Shown piece by piece: positions 1 through 8,001 of a stretch of 64,000 nucleotides of DNA. How positions within the stretch are numbered: the stretch's first letter is position 1; every line of letters begins with the position of its first letter. The translations under genes were made by a program, and so were the position numbers. Source of the stretch: Bacteroidetes bacterium 43-16. Its GTDB lineage: Bacteria; Bacteroidota; Bacteroidia; Chitinophagales; Chitinophagaceae. The stretch is from positions 1 through 64,000 of the forward strand of contig MKTB01000025.1 in the NCBI GenBank assembly GCA_001897525.1. Direction: 5' to 3'. The notes under the pieces were generated by a model. It did no database searches. It saw nothing but the letters and a program-made list of their open reading frames with translations, and was not told the DNA's origin.

Positions 1-688
1 TACGAGCGTAACCCTGCCTGATTCGCTGACCACCATCGGGAACGATGCGTTTAGGAGCAACAACCTTACGAGCGTAACCCTGCCTGATTCGGTTACCACC
101 ATCGGGAACTATGCGTTTAGGAGCAACAACCTTACGAGCGTAACCCTGCCTGATTCGGTTACCACCATCGGGAACTATGCGTTTTATAACAACAACCTTA
201 CGAGCGTAACCCTGCCTGATTCGGTTACCACCATCGGGAACTATGCGTTTTATAGCAACGTAGATCTTATAATGTCAAATCATAAGATCAAAATGATTGA
301 CGGTATTGCTACGATTATCAGGAGTAAAAAGAAGGTTGATGATTTTGAAATATTTGTAGGGCAGTTTTTCAACACTAAAAAAGACTGCTATGTTGCCAAG
401 CGTGACAAATATTACGCGCATGCAACTACAATAAAACAGGCCATTGAGGATGTAAACTTTAAGTTCCTGCAGGAGAATGCTAATGTAGAAGATATAGTGA
501 AGGAAGTAAAAGCATCAGGTAAAATGAGTATTGCTCAATTCCGTCTGATCACTGGTGCCTGTAGTGCAGGGTGCGCGAACTTCCTGAGCGAACATAAAGT
601 TACCGATACCGAGCTGCCACTTGACAAAGCCCTTGAATTAGTAAAAGGAGCTTATGGCTGGTCAAGAATTAAAGAATTTTTTATCTAA
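1..688 (+). CDS. BspA-type leucine-rich repeat protein, 5' end outside window
   Basis: The reading frame is open from base 2 and ends at 688. Its first 88 residues are four copies of a 22-residue unit with core [18 protein letters not shown], the signature of BspA/LRR_5 repeats. About 138 unrelated residues follow, with [20 protein letters not shown] in the middle. An internal ATG at 272 exists, but the repeats are in frame with it, so the gene starts before the window. Such repeats usually make a solenoid for protein or surface binding. In a prophage early region the role is unknown; host interaction or an accessory function is an inference. The repeat and frame calls are firm. Confidence 0.75.
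   Translation, partial: TSVTLPDSLTTIGNDAFRSNNLTSVTLPDSVTTIGNYAFRSNNLTSVTLPDSVTTIGNYAFYNNNLTSVTLPDSVTTIGNYAFYSNVDLIMSNHKIKMIDGIATIIRSKKKVDDFEIFVGQFFNTKKDCYVAKRDKYYAHATTIKQAIEDVNFKFLQENANVEDIVKEVKASGKMSIAQFRLITGACSAGCANFLSEHKVTDTELPLDKALELVKGAYGWSRIKEFFI
2..265 (+). repeat. 66-bp tandem repeat, four copies
   Basis: Copies begin at 2, 68, 134 and 200. They are nearly identical at DNA level and encode 22-residue leucine-rich repeats. The near identity, including third codon positions, points to recent expansion by recombination or slippage. The array continues beyond the left edge. Confidence 0.9.
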
Positions 689-858
689 TTCATCCAATCA
701 TAACCCTTGTGCTGAACCTAAAGGCTGGGTAAAACAAAGCTGCTCTGTCTTTTGCTGGGTGAGCCTATCCCCTTGTTAGGTATTTTTTGCAATAAGAGCA
801 GCAAAGGGGCGGGTACTGCCTAGTGCCATTTTTTTAAATAATAATCAAACTAACTTAA

Positions 859-1275
859 ATGAATAGAGAAATCAAATTTAGGGGAAAAAAGACTAATGAT
901 GGAGAATGGATAGAAGGGAACTTAATATCACCTGATTTCATAGTTGGAGAAATGGTAGATTTTGATGATGAGTATTTCAATGCTGAGTTTTGGTGGCGAG
1001 TAGACCAAAAAACTGTCGGTCAATTCACCGGCCTGAAAGACAAAAACGGTGTTGATATATACGAGGGTGATGTTATTCAAAGAACCATTGAGCTATGTGG
1101 TCAAAAATCAACTTTTACAGAATTTGTCTTATCAATTCCAGGCTCATTTGCCTCTAAGGATGCAAATGATGTTTCAGATTATTCTACAGTATTAGCGCAC
1201 TATTTAGGTCATAAGATGGAAGTAATCGGCAATATTCACGACAATCCAGAACTTATAAATTTTCAGTTTATATGA
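859..1275 (+). CDS. YopX family phage protein
   Basis: This 138-residue protein opens with MNREIKFRGK, has a central VGQFTGLKDKNGVDIYEGD and ends with a VIGNIHDNPEL-type motif, all hallmarks of the YopX family (PF09643) common in phages and plasmids. Its biochemical function is unknown. The stop overlaps the next ATG in an ATGA junction, so it is probably translationally coupled to the downstream gene. Confidence 0.85.
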   Translation: MNREIKFRGKKTNDGEWIEGNLISPDFIVGEMVDFDDEYFNAEFWWRVDQKTVGQFTGLKDKNGVDIYEGDVIQRTIELCGQKSTFTEFVLSIPGSFASKDANDVSDYSTVLAHYLGHKMEVIGNIHDNPELINFQFI

Positions 1276-1631
1276 AAGACATATTATCATCCCTGCTGAC
1301 TTTCGTTCACCCTGCCCCAACATTCTTTGATCATGGCTTCAGTAGTCAGGCCGAAAAGGAAATGTTTGACCGCCAGGCTATGCACATTGTAAAAATGGCA
1401 CATTCCTGTATATCCCACCCGCAACTGAACAGCGTGGACCGGTACTTCATGCAAAATCTCTATCATCCTTTTAGGTTCAAGCAAACGCAATACATCCAAA
1501 CCACCTTGAAGTCCCTTGCCGAAACTATAGGATTTGTTCGCGGTCAGATCAATATAAGGTTTGTAAATGCTCAAATGGCCATCGACCAAAATGAAATAAT
1601 ATGCTCACAGAATCTCAAAACACATTCTTAA
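1272..1631 (+). CDS. Hypothetical protein, 119 aa
   Basis: I do not recognise this protein. It is mostly helical in appearance, rich in His, Gln and Phe, with no signal peptide or membrane segment. It starts on the ATGA overlap with the YopX gene and its end overlaps the helicase gene by 31 bases in another frame, so the three form a tight operon. The overlaps support its reality. Confidence 0.6.
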   Translation: MKDILSSLLTFVHPAPTFFDHGFSSQAEKEMFDRQAMHIVKMAHSCISHPQLNSVDRYFMQNLYHPFRFKQTQYIQTTLKSLAETIGFVRGQINIRFVNAQMAIDQNEIICSQNLKTHS

Positions 1632-2776
1632 ATGCCGCTCTGGAAGGTGAAAATATTTTCCTCACAGGTAAAGCCGGAACAGGGAAGTCTTACATTGTAA
1701 AGCAGGTGATTCAGGCGCTCAAAAAGGAAGGCAAGCAAGTAGTTGCCCTGGCACCTACCGGAATAGCCGCAACAAATATAGAAGGGCAAACGATTCACTC
1801 CTTTTTTAATGTTCAGCCTTTCGGTGTGATAAAGTTCGAAGACTGCAGATTCCTTAAAAGCCAGAAGCGTGACATTATCCGTAAAGTTGACACCTTCATT
1901 ATTGATGAAGTTTCTATGCTTCGCCCGGATCTGCTCGATGCTATTAACATGACCATGCAGAAGAACGGCTGCGGCTCCTTGTTTAACAAACAGGTAATTC
2001 TTGTAGGTGACCTAAAGCAGCTGCCACCAGTGGCAGACGACAATACAAAATCTATTCTTTTGGGTATGTACAGTTCAGTACAGTTCGACTCCGCCAGGAT
2101 ATTCACAAAGATCAAACCAAAGGTTATTGAACTGACCGACGTGCTCAGGCAGGATAATCCTGAATTCATTGAGAACCTTAACATTGTTCGCGAGGGAGGC
2201 AAATCGGGCTACTTCCGGCAATTCATAGGCAAAGGGCAAAAAGGCGTTATCCTGGCTCCCTACAACTCAACTGTAGCCAAATATAACAAGCTCGGCCTGG
2301 ATAATATCAAAGATGAGAAGGCGTATTCTTTTGATGCCATCATTGAAGGTGATGCTAAAATATCAGACTTTAATCTGGAACCGATCATAAACGTAAAACA
2401 CGGTGCAAAGATCATGTACCTGGTAAACAGCCCGAACACTCCACTTTGTAACGGCACTCTGGGAACCTTCATCGTTGGCAAGGATGACAACTATTTTATT
2501 AAGGTAAACAATATTGAGTATCCATTGGAGATCAAGACCTTTACTAAAAAGGAATATATCTACAATGAAGAAAGCGATGAGATTGAACTGCGAGAAATCG
2601 GGAGCATCTCGCAATATCCCTTTAAACTGGCCTATGCTATAAGCATTCATAAAAGCCAGGGCCTCACTTTTGAAGAATGTACCATTGACCTCACTTCTCC
2701 ATGCTTCCAGGAAGGGCAGCTATATGTAGCCTTGAGCCGGGTGAAGACCCCAGAAGGATTAAGTATCATCTATTAA
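1601..2776 (+). CDS. Pif1/RecD-like SF1 helicase
   Basis: This 391-residue protein carries a Walker A motif GKAGTGKS (residues 23-30), the PTGIAATNI motif of Pif1 helicases, a Walker B IIDEVSM (100-106), a GDLKQLPP motif III, and C-terminal SIHKSQGLTF and YVALSRV motifs. This is the full motif set of a 5'-3' SF1B helicase. It probably unwinds DNA during phage replication or recombination, next to the RecT and SSB-like genes. It is short for the family and has no added domain. The start lies inside the preceding gene; the next in-frame ATG would remove Walker A. Confidence 0.9.
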   Translation: MLTESQNTFLNAALEGENIFLTGKAGTGKSYIVKQVIQALKKEGKQVVALAPTGIAATNIEGQTIHSFFNVQPFGVIKFEDCRFLKSQKRDIIRKVDTFIIDEVSMLRPDLLDAINMTMQKNGCGSLFNKQVILVGDLKQLPPVADDNTKSILLGMYSSVQFDSARIFTKIKPKVIELTDVLRQDNPEFIENLNIVREGGKSGYFRQFIGKGQKGVILAPYNSTVAKYNKLGLDNIKDEKAYSFDAIIEGDAKISDFNLEPIINVKHGAKIMYLVNSPNTPLCNGTLGTFIVGKDDNYFIKVNNIEYPLEIKTFTKKEYIYNEESDEIELREIGSISQYPFKLAYAISIHKSQGLTFEECTIDLTSPCFQEGQLYVALSRVKTPEGLSIIY

Positions 2777-2786
2777 ATAAATCATA

Positions 2787-3638
2787 ATGCAAATTATTGA
2801 ACAATTGTACGGGCAAATAATGTCCCGTATTGCTATCTATGAGCAGATAGCCCAGAAAACGCATATAGTTTCAGAAGATGAGGCAAAGCGGATTGTTACC
2901 GCTGAACTGTCAAACTATATGTCCCGATTGAAATTATACCTTTCGGACCCGAAAAATGCAAACGCTCAGATCACTATTGAGACCGGAGCGAACATCTTCC
3001 TGGAGGTAATGCAGTCGGGGCTTTCACTTTCGTCTATCGCGAATCACATCTACCTATCCAGAATGAAGGGTACCGGCGTAAATATCGGCTATAAGGTAAC
3101 CGCTGACGGTGAAATTTACCTGGCACAAAAGTCCGGAGCTATCGACCACTGCTCTGAACCGGTGCTTGTCTGGCGTGGGGAACAGTTCTCTATATCTAAT
3201 ACACCGGATGGTAAGCAAGTGGCACAGCACACCATGTTTTTTGAAGGAAGGCCTAAATTTACCCTGGAAGGTATGCTGGCAGGATATATCTACGTGGTCT
3301 ACCCGGACGGCAGTCGGGAATTATCCTGGTTATCATCTGAGCGACTAAAAGAACTCAGGGCCAAAAGCCAAAATCCAGCCATGTATGATGATGAAAGCTT
3401 TGTGCAAACCAAACTTATAAAACATGCACTTCGTAAAGTCCGCAAAACACCGTTTGCATTCAGCATAGGTGCGGATAATACAGAAGAAGCCCTGCCAGAG
3501 TCAATAGCGCAGCCGTCTGGCAATTATGCACCGGCCTATATCGTATCACCACCCACACACCAACAGGCACAACCGCAATCGCAACCATACGCGCAACAGC
3601 CTTATCCTAATAATTCTCAAAGCAACGAACCATTTTAA
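2787..3638 (+). CDS. RecT-like ssDNA-annealing recombinase
   Basis: This 283-residue protein resembles RecT annealases: a helical N-terminus, LEVMQSGLSLSS followed by NIGYKVTADGEIYLAQKSGA, then a core ending in FVQTKLIKHALRKVRK. The last 50 residues are a Pro/Gln/Tyr-rich disordered tail. RecT proteins anneal complementary strands and pair with a RecE nuclease; a RecE-like nuclease lies at 5608. The gene follows the helicase by 10 bases and precedes an SSB-like protein, forming a recombination module. The family call rests on motif pattern. Confidence 0.7.
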   Translation: MQIIEQLYGQIMSRIAIYEQIAQKTHIVSEDEAKRIVTAELSNYMSRLKLYLSDPKNANAQITIETGANIFLEVMQSGLSLSSIANHIYLSRMKGTGVNIGYKVTADGEIYLAQKSGAIDHCSEPVLVWRGEQFSISNTPDGKQVAQHTMFFEGRPKFTLEGMLAGYIYVVYPDGSRELSWLSSERLKELRAKSQNPAMYDDESFVQTKLIKHALRKVRKTPFAFSIGADNTEEALPESIAQPSGNYAPAYIVSPPTHQQAQPQSQPYAQQPYPNNSQSNEPF

Positions 3639-3649
3639 ATTTAAATACA

Positions 3650-4195
3650 ATGTCAAATCAAGTAACAGGAAAAATTTATCGTATCGACCAACCGGTGCAA
3701 CGTACCCAGACTTTCTCACACAGAAACTTTATCCTGGACGTATCCGAAACCAACAACGGGCAGACTTACCCGAACTTTATCATGTTGCAGTTGGTAAATA
3801 ACAATACCAGTCTTATCGACCAGTACAAAGTTGGCGATGTGATTAAGGTTTCTTACAACCTTCGTGGTAGTCTATTTAATGGCCAGCAGGGTGAAACAGT
3901 GATTACCAATATCAATGCCTGGAAGATTGAACCAGTACAAGTACAGCAGCAGCAATACGCCCCACCAGCACAGCAATATGCTGCTCCTGCACCTCAGCAG
4001 CAACAGTACAACCAGCCAGCTCAACAACAGGTGCCACAGCAGCAATGGACACCCCCGGCAGCGCCACCGGCTCAGCAGGCACAACCGCAGTACGGACAAC
4101 CGCAGCAGCAGCAGCAATGGACACCACCAGCGCCACCAGCTCAGCAGCAGCAACCTAATTTTAACCCACAAAACCCAGGGCAATTGCCATTTTAA
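3650..4195 (+). CDS. DUF3127 single-stranded DNA-binding-like protein
   Basis: The first 95 residues (VTGKIYRIDQPVQRTQTF, then RNFILDVSE and DVIKVSYNLRG) match the DUF3127 OB-fold-like domain common in Bacteroidota phages. From about residue 96 the chain is almost only Gln, Pro and Ala and ends in GQLPF, which mimics the conserved SSB tip (DDLPF) that recruits partner enzymes, though without the acidic residues. It probably coats ssDNA with the RecT/RecE pair. The CAG/CCA-rich tail also creates long spurious frames on both strands. Confidence 0.75.
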   Translation: MSNQVTGKIYRIDQPVQRTQTFSHRNFILDVSETNNGQTYPNFIMLQLVNNNTSLIDQYKVGDVIKVSYNLRGSLFNGQQGETVITNINAWKIEPVQVQQQQYAPPAQQYAAPAPQQQQYNQPAQQQVPQQQWTPPAAPPAQQAQPQYGQPQQQQQWTPPAPPAQQQQPNFNPQNPGQLPF

Positions 4196-4200
4196 TAGAT

Positions 4201-5379
4201 ATGGAACAAGCATTAATTCCTAATACCCCCATAACAAATGGGGGTATTTCTTTAGAAACGCTCCCGGAAGTACTAACCCAAAATCAAGAACTAACCTCCC
4301 GGGCGATTGCTGCCATGCAAGCAATTATTTTACCCTCTGACCTGAGTGCATTAGATGTAATCTCTGGTGATGGTGTTGAAAGCCAGGTGAATGACCTTCG
4401 GTCACGGGCAAAGCAGGCCATTGACATGAATAAGGAGCGCCGCATGCCGATCACCAGGAAGATGGATGAGATTAAATCGATGTTTACGGCTGCTGAAAAT
4501 GCTATCGATACTGAGGCCAAGCGTTTGGTCACCTGGTCCAATGCCTGGGCAGCTGAAAAGCACTTAAGAGTTAAGAAGGCACAGGAAGAAAGCGCAGCTA
4601 AGGTAGCGCTTGAAAATGCTAAGGTTGATTTTGCTTTCCGGATCCAGCAGGACATGGACCGTATTTACACCGGTGCACTGGCTGTGACACTTGAATTTAT
4701 TTCAAAGGATTTTTATAAGCAAGGCACGCAGGCTGAATTAGTAGCGTTTATGCAAACGATCACCACGGACAGGTACCCGCTTATTGAATTCAATGTTCAG
4801 CCAATAAATCCACCGGCTCTACCAGTCGAAGAACTGAATCAGATCTTTTACAAGACTTACAACGAAACCCTTCCTCTGCTGTCAAATGCTTATACAGAAA
4901 AGATCAAGCAGGAAGCTGAGCGATATACCGCACTCATCCCGGGACGCGTGGCTGAACTGGCCACTATTGCCGCCGATGCCAGCGCTGCAGAAGCAGCTGC
5001 CGCCCGAATCCAGGAAGAGCAGAATAGTATCGCTCAAAGCATAGTGCTTGAATCAGCGCAAAACATTGAAGCGTTTGAAGCTAAAGCCAACACCGAAAAG
5101 CTCGGTAATTCTTTTGCGGAAGCGGCCATCGCTCCTACTGTTGAGCAAACGAAAGGAACAGTACATAAGCAGAAATATGCTCCCAAATCGCACAAGGAAA
5201 TCTTGCCCATAATTCAATGGTGGATCACCAACCAAATGAGCCTGATGACGGTAGACGATGCACTGAAGAAATTTTCTTTCATGTTCACGGCCGCCAATAA
5301 AGAGCTAAATAAAGGTACCGTCATCGAGGGCGTGCCCACTGAAGATGATTTTTCCACCAGGGCAATGAAAATGAAATAG
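4201..5379 (+). CDS. Hypothetical phage protein with coiled-coil stretches, 392 aa
   Basis: No firm family is recognised. The N-terminal half is rich in charged helices (about residues 60-150). Residues 230-300 are Ala/Glu-rich and likely coiled coil. The C-terminus contains a PIIQWWITNQMSLMTVDDAL segment and a short basic end. Its place between the SSB-like and RecE-like genes suggests a recombination or replication accessory. It starts 5 bases after the upstream stop and is followed by the next gene with one base between. Confidence 0.7.
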   Translation: MEQALIPNTPITNGGISLETLPEVLTQNQELTSRAIAAMQAIILPSDLSALDVISGDGVESQVNDLRSRAKQAIDMNKERRMPITRKMDEIKSMFTAAENAIDTEAKRLVTWSNAWAAEKHLRVKKAQEESAAKVALENAKVDFAFRIQQDMDRIYTGALAVTLEFISKDFYKQGTQAELVAFMQTITTDRYPLIEFNVQPINPPALPVEELNQIFYKTYNETLPLLSNAYTEKIKQEAERYTALIPGRVAELATIAADASAAEAAAARIQEEQNSIAQSIVLESAQNIEAFEAKANTEKLGNSFAEAAIAPTVEQTKGTVHKQKYAPKSHKEILPIIQWWITNQMSLMTVDDALKKFSFMFTAANKELNKGTVIEGVPTEDDFSTRAMKMK

Positions 5380-5380
5380 A

Positions 5381-5587
5381 ATGATAACAACAGGAGAAAG
5401 CACGACCACTATTAAATGTGACAAGTGTCAAAAAGAATCTGTCGCCCCGAACGATAGCTATAATGAGAAATTTTGGCGTGAGGGTTGGTCTTTGAATAAA
5501 GGAAGAAAGTACGAGCATTTGTGCTACAATTGTCTTCCTAAAAAACAACAAAAAGCAATTGATAATTTAAAAGCAAAAGGCTTTTAG
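5381..5587 (+). CDS. Small zinc-ribbon-like protein, 68 aa
   Basis: Two Cys pairs, CDKCQK near residue 14 and HLCYNC near residue 48, form a plausible zinc-binding knuckle in a basic protein. The start is one base after the preceding stop, so it belongs to the operon. Such small phage zinc proteins often bind nucleic acid or host factors, but no specific role can be assigned. Confidence 0.6.
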   Translation: MITTGESTTTIKCDKCQKESVAPNDSYNEKFWREGWSLNKGRKYEHLCYNCLPKKQQKAIDNLKAKGF

Positions 5588-5607
5588 TTAATAATCTTTA
5601 GTTTCAT

Positions 5608-6246
5608 ATGCCCGACTACTTCGCCCATCCATTTTGCTCTAACTCCGGGCTTACAAAGCTCGGCCGCACCCTGGGAATCTTTCCGGAAATAGATATAGAT
5701 ACTTACAATGCCTACCGACTGGGCAGCCTGTTTGATGCTGTTGTGACGGAACCTGAAAAGATAGATCTGATACAGAATCGGATTTTTGACACGGATTACA
5801 CCTTTACACCTGTTGAGTATGAGAATTCCCGGTTAATGTATAAGGCCCTTCAGGAAGACAAGTTGTATCAGGATTTTATCCGGTGCCAACCGGAACTACA
5901 GAAGGAACTATATCAGCCCTCATTTCAATTCGAATATGAGGGCTTTTCTTTTGCCCTGGATGTAAAGGCAAAGCTTGACTTCTTTGTGCCAGGTATTGTA
6001 TCGGACCTAAAATCAACCTTTGCTGCCACAAAAAAGCAATTTGAATCAGCATTCGTGCAGTTCAGCTACCCTCGCCAGATGGTTTTATACTGCAGGCTCA
6101 CCTGCACAAAAAAAGCAATAGTCTTCGGTGTGTCTAAAGTGAATCGTAAGGTCTTCCTGATTACTATGCAAGAAGGCGATAGGCTTTGGAAGATTGGCGA
6201 GCGCGAATTAAACTATTTGGCTTTTAAATATTATATGACAAAATAA
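5608..6246 (+). CDS. RecE-like PD-(D/E)XK exonuclease
   Basis: The protein has 212 residues. The N-terminal FCSNSGLTKLG and AYRLGSLFDAVVTEP match exonuclease VIII-type nucleases (PF12684-like). The catalytic core has LDVKAKLD (D124) and IVSDLKST (D133, K135), the D-x-K of PD-(D/E)XK enzymes. The later FSYPRQMVLYC fits the conserved Q-x3-Y motif. It probably resects double-stranded ends for the RecT-like annealase at 2787. Confidence 0.8.
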   Translation: MPDYFAHPFCSNSGLTKLGRTLGIFPEIDIDTYNAYRLGSLFDAVVTEPEKIDLIQNRIFDTDYTFTPVEYENSRLMYKALQEDKLYQDFIRCQPELQKELYQPSFQFEYEGFSFALDVKAKLDFFVPGIVSDLKSTFAATKKQFESAFVQFSYPRQMVLYCRLTCTKKAIVFGVSKVNRKVFLITMQEGDRLWKIGERELNYLAFKYYMTK

Positions 6247-6255
6247 CTATAACGA

Positions 6256-6858
6256 ATGTACAACGTAATATATGCAGATCCGCCCTGGGAACAAAAAGGC
6301 GGACGAAAGCTTTCAGGCTATAAAATGGATGGTGATAAACAGTTATGGGTGCCCGTAGATAACAAGAGCCTTGATCTTCCATATCCAACAATGTCAATTG
6401 ACGAGATTGCTGCCATTCCTGTAAAAAGTATAGTAGCAAAAGATGCGCATCTTTTCATGTGGGTAACGAACAAATACCTTCTTGAATCAAAGGCGGTGAT
6501 AAAAGCTTGGGGGTTTAAATATGTAACCTGTATTACCTGGAAGAAAAAGAAAATGGGCGGCGGCCTAGGTGGAATGGTGAGAGGAACGAGTGAATTTTTA
6601 CTGTTCTGCAGGCGTGGTAACTTAAAGGCTACAGGTATTATACCCGAAAGTGTGATCGAAGCCAAACGACCTTATGTCAACGGTTATCCTTGTCACAGTA
6701 AAAAACCAGAAGTATTTGCAGAATTGATTGAACAAGTATCTCCAGGTAAGCGCCTGGAAATGTTTGCTCGTAATCAGCGCGCAGGTTGGGATGTATTCGG
6801 TAATCAGGTCGAAAACAGTATAACTTTTTTAACGGCCCCGGCTCCCGATACCCGGTAA
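6256..6858 (+). CDS. MT-A70 family N6-adenine methyltransferase
   Basis: The catalytic DPPW motif is at residues 8-11 (VIYADPPWEQKGG). FMWVTNKY, GFKYVTCITWKK and the late KRLEMFARNQRAGWDVFGN are typical of MT-A70 proteins of phages. It transfers methyl from SAM to adenine N6, most likely in phage DNA, perhaps to evade restriction. The last codons lie in a 28-base sequence repeated almost exactly at the end of the next gene, so the final eight residues may be a late addition. Confidence 0.9.
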   Translation: MYNVIYADPPWEQKGGRKLSGYKMDGDKQLWVPVDNKSLDLPYPTMSIDEIAAIPVKSIVAKDAHLFMWVTNKYLLESKAVIKAWGFKYVTCITWKKKKMGGGLGGMVRGTSEFLLFCRRGNLKATGIIPESVIEAKRPYVNGYPCHSKKPEVFAELIEQVSPGKRLEMFARNQRAGWDVFGNQVENSITFLTAPAPDTR

Positions 6859-7193
6859 AAAGAATGAATTCGCTTGATAGAATTGAATATACCAAGTACC
6901 AAATTTGGAGTCTTATCATAAAATCTGGTGCAAAAGGGATTGAAGATATCGAGTTTAGTTACAGAAGAGACGGAAACGACGAGTATACGAAGCACGGAAA
7001 ACAAAGGCGTATGGCAACCCTAGAGTTTTACCTGCATACACCTGCAGGACGAACTTTAATCGTCTACAAAGAACATAAGAGAACACACGATGAAGTGGAG
7101 AATGAGCTAGAGAAAAGATATAAAAGGTGGGTATATCAATATTTTAAAAAATCGTTAACCAACAAAACGGCCCCGGCTCCCGATAACCGGTAA
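6831..7193 (+). repeat. 28-bp direct repeat at two consecutive gene ends
   Basis: Bases 6831-6858 and 7166-7193 match at 27 of 28 positions. Each copy supplies the last codons and the stop of its gene, giving TAPAPDTR and TAPAPDNR. A looser GC-rich relative lies at the end of the third gene (about 7395-7420, QPAPGG). Both copies are much richer in C and G than their surroundings. Confidence 0.85.
6864..7193 (+). CDS. Hypothetical phage protein, 109 aa
   Basis: Charged, soluble and unrecognised. The centre reads RRMATLEFYLHTPAGRTLIV, suggesting a small alpha/beta fold. It starts six bases after the methyltransferase and shares the repeated TAPAPD tail with it. Operon position supports it being real. 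Confidence 0.55.
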   Translation: MNSLDRIEYTKYQIWSLIIKSGAKGIEDIEFSYRRDGNDEYTKHGKQRRMATLEFYLHTPAGRTLIVYKEHKRTHDEVENELEKRYKRWVYQYFKKSLTNKTAPAPDNR

Positions 7194-7197
7194 GTAT

Positions 7198-7431
7198 ATG
7201 TCAAAAAAACGTGATCAAGAATTGGTAGAATTTATTATGAACAGGTTAACCGGCCTGGAAGCAGAAGCTAAGGAAGCCGCAGGGGACAATTATCCTTCTT
7301 ATACCGTAGGTGCAATGAGCTCAATATTTGACCATGTCCTATCAAAATTGAGTGATAATCGCGAACGCTATAACACTTTATCGTTAATTAATCAACCCGC
7401 GCCCGGCGGTTCCGGGCATTTAATTTTATGA
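7198..7431 (+). CDS. Hypothetical small protein, 77 aa
   Basis: A helical, acidic protein of unknown role starting five bases after the preceding stop. Its 3' end carries a GC hairpin, GCCCGG/CCGGGC, and encodes QPAPGGSGH, echoing the tails of the two genes before it. The stop overlaps a possible further start in an ATGA. Confidence 0.5.
   Translation: MSKKRDQELVEFIMNRLTGLEAEAKEAAGDNYPSYTVGAMSSIFDHVLSKLSDNRERYNTLSLINQPAPGGSGHLIL
7401..7427 (+). terminator. GC hairpin with AT-rich tail, possible weak terminator
   Basis: GCCCGG at 7401-7406 pairs with CCGGGC at 7412-7417 across a five-base loop, followed by ATTTAATTTT. It lies within the end of the 77-aa gene. The tail is not a pure T run, so termination is uncertain. 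Confidence 0.35.
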
Positions 7432-7550
7432 GAACACTAAATATTCAGGGCAGCTTCCACGGAAGGCTTACCCCCCCCCTATATGATCAATACAAAGCGT
7501 ATTGCATCGAAAGAGGTTATCCGCGAAATAGAGGACGACAAAGGCAATAA
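7428..7550 (+). CDS. Possible 40-aa protein spanning a C9 tract
   Basis: An ATG overlapping the stop of the 77-aa gene (ATGA) opens a 40-codon frame beginning MRTLNIQGSFHGRL. It runs through nine C at 7471-7479 and overlaps the start of the 97-aa gene in another frame. Adding one C, or removing two, would join it to that gene. It may be a genuine small gene, the true N-terminus of the next gene split by a tract change, or chance. Confidence 0.3.
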   Translation: MRTLNIQGSFHGRLTPPLYDQYKAYCIERGYPRNRGRQRQ

Positions 7551-7776
7551 AAAGCCGGTAAAAAGCATTGAATGTGGCCGGTCTGAAATAAGCCTGATTA
7601 TCAATCCGGCAGAACCGGTATTTGTTGGGGATCGACTTGCTTACAACCTAAAGCTTTTTGAAGTAAAGGAAATTTTATGCCAGGATGTTGCCAAAGGCAC
7701 ATTTCCTTACATTTTTATCCCACACGTCCAGAAGGTGGCGGTGGAGTTTGTAAAAAATGAACATGACAAATTTTAG
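7483..7776 (+). CDS. Hypothetical phage protein, 97 aa
   Basis: Unrecognised. The order is charged N-terminus, then VKSIECGRSEISLIINPAEP and VGDRLAYNLKLFEVKEIL, suggesting a small beta-rich fold. Its ATG lies three bases after a run of nine C, an unusual leader for this genome. An intrinsic terminator overlaps its stop codon, closing the operon that begins upstream. Confidence 0.55.
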   Translation: MINTKRIASKEVIREIEDDKGNKKPVKSIECGRSEISLIINPAEPVFVGDRLAYNLKLFEVKEILCQDVAKGTFPYIFIPHVQKVAVEFVKNEHDKF

Positions 7777-7798
7777 AGCGCACTAAGCGCTCTTTTTT
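7775..7798 (+). terminator. Intrinsic terminator
   Basis: AGAGCGC (7775-7781) pairs perfectly with GCGCTCT (7787-7793) around a five-base loop and is followed by a run of T. It begins within the stop codon of the 97-aa gene. Confidence 0.85.
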
Positions 7799-7803
7799 AT
7801 TTT

Positions 7804-8001
7804 ATGAATAATAGAATCATCATTGAACAGCTCAGCATCCCTGATCTGGTCATAGACAAGTCGCATCCGCAGCATATCGCGCTGAGTATCGGTACAAATC
7901 CGGTGTTTATAGAAAGGGAGAACATCGAGCCCTTAATTGACATTCTGAAATTGTTTAAAGTGAAAAATGAAAACACTCAGACCTTACCAGCAGACAGGTA
8001 A
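7804..8001 (+). CDS. Hypothetical small phage protein, 65 aa
   Basis: A short protein with regular alternation (IIIEQLSIPDLVIDKSHPQH), perhaps all-beta. It is not recognised. It begins just after the terminator and its end overlaps the helicase gene by 35 bases in another frame, implying coupling. Confidence 0.5.
   Translation: MNNRIIIEQLSIPDLVIDKSHPQHIALSIGTNPVFIERENIEPLIDILKLFKVKNENTQTLPADR

Noticed and set aside
2-265. CRISPR array
   Set aside because: The repeats are contiguous, without spacers, and encode leucine-rich repeats in frame. No other regular repeat-spacer pattern was seen in the window.
3872-4223. Long frames on both strands over the Gln/Pro tail of the DUF3127 gene
   Set aside because: They arise from the CAG/CCA-rich repeat; the products are Leu/Trp/Arg or Ser/Asn/His monotony with no protein character.
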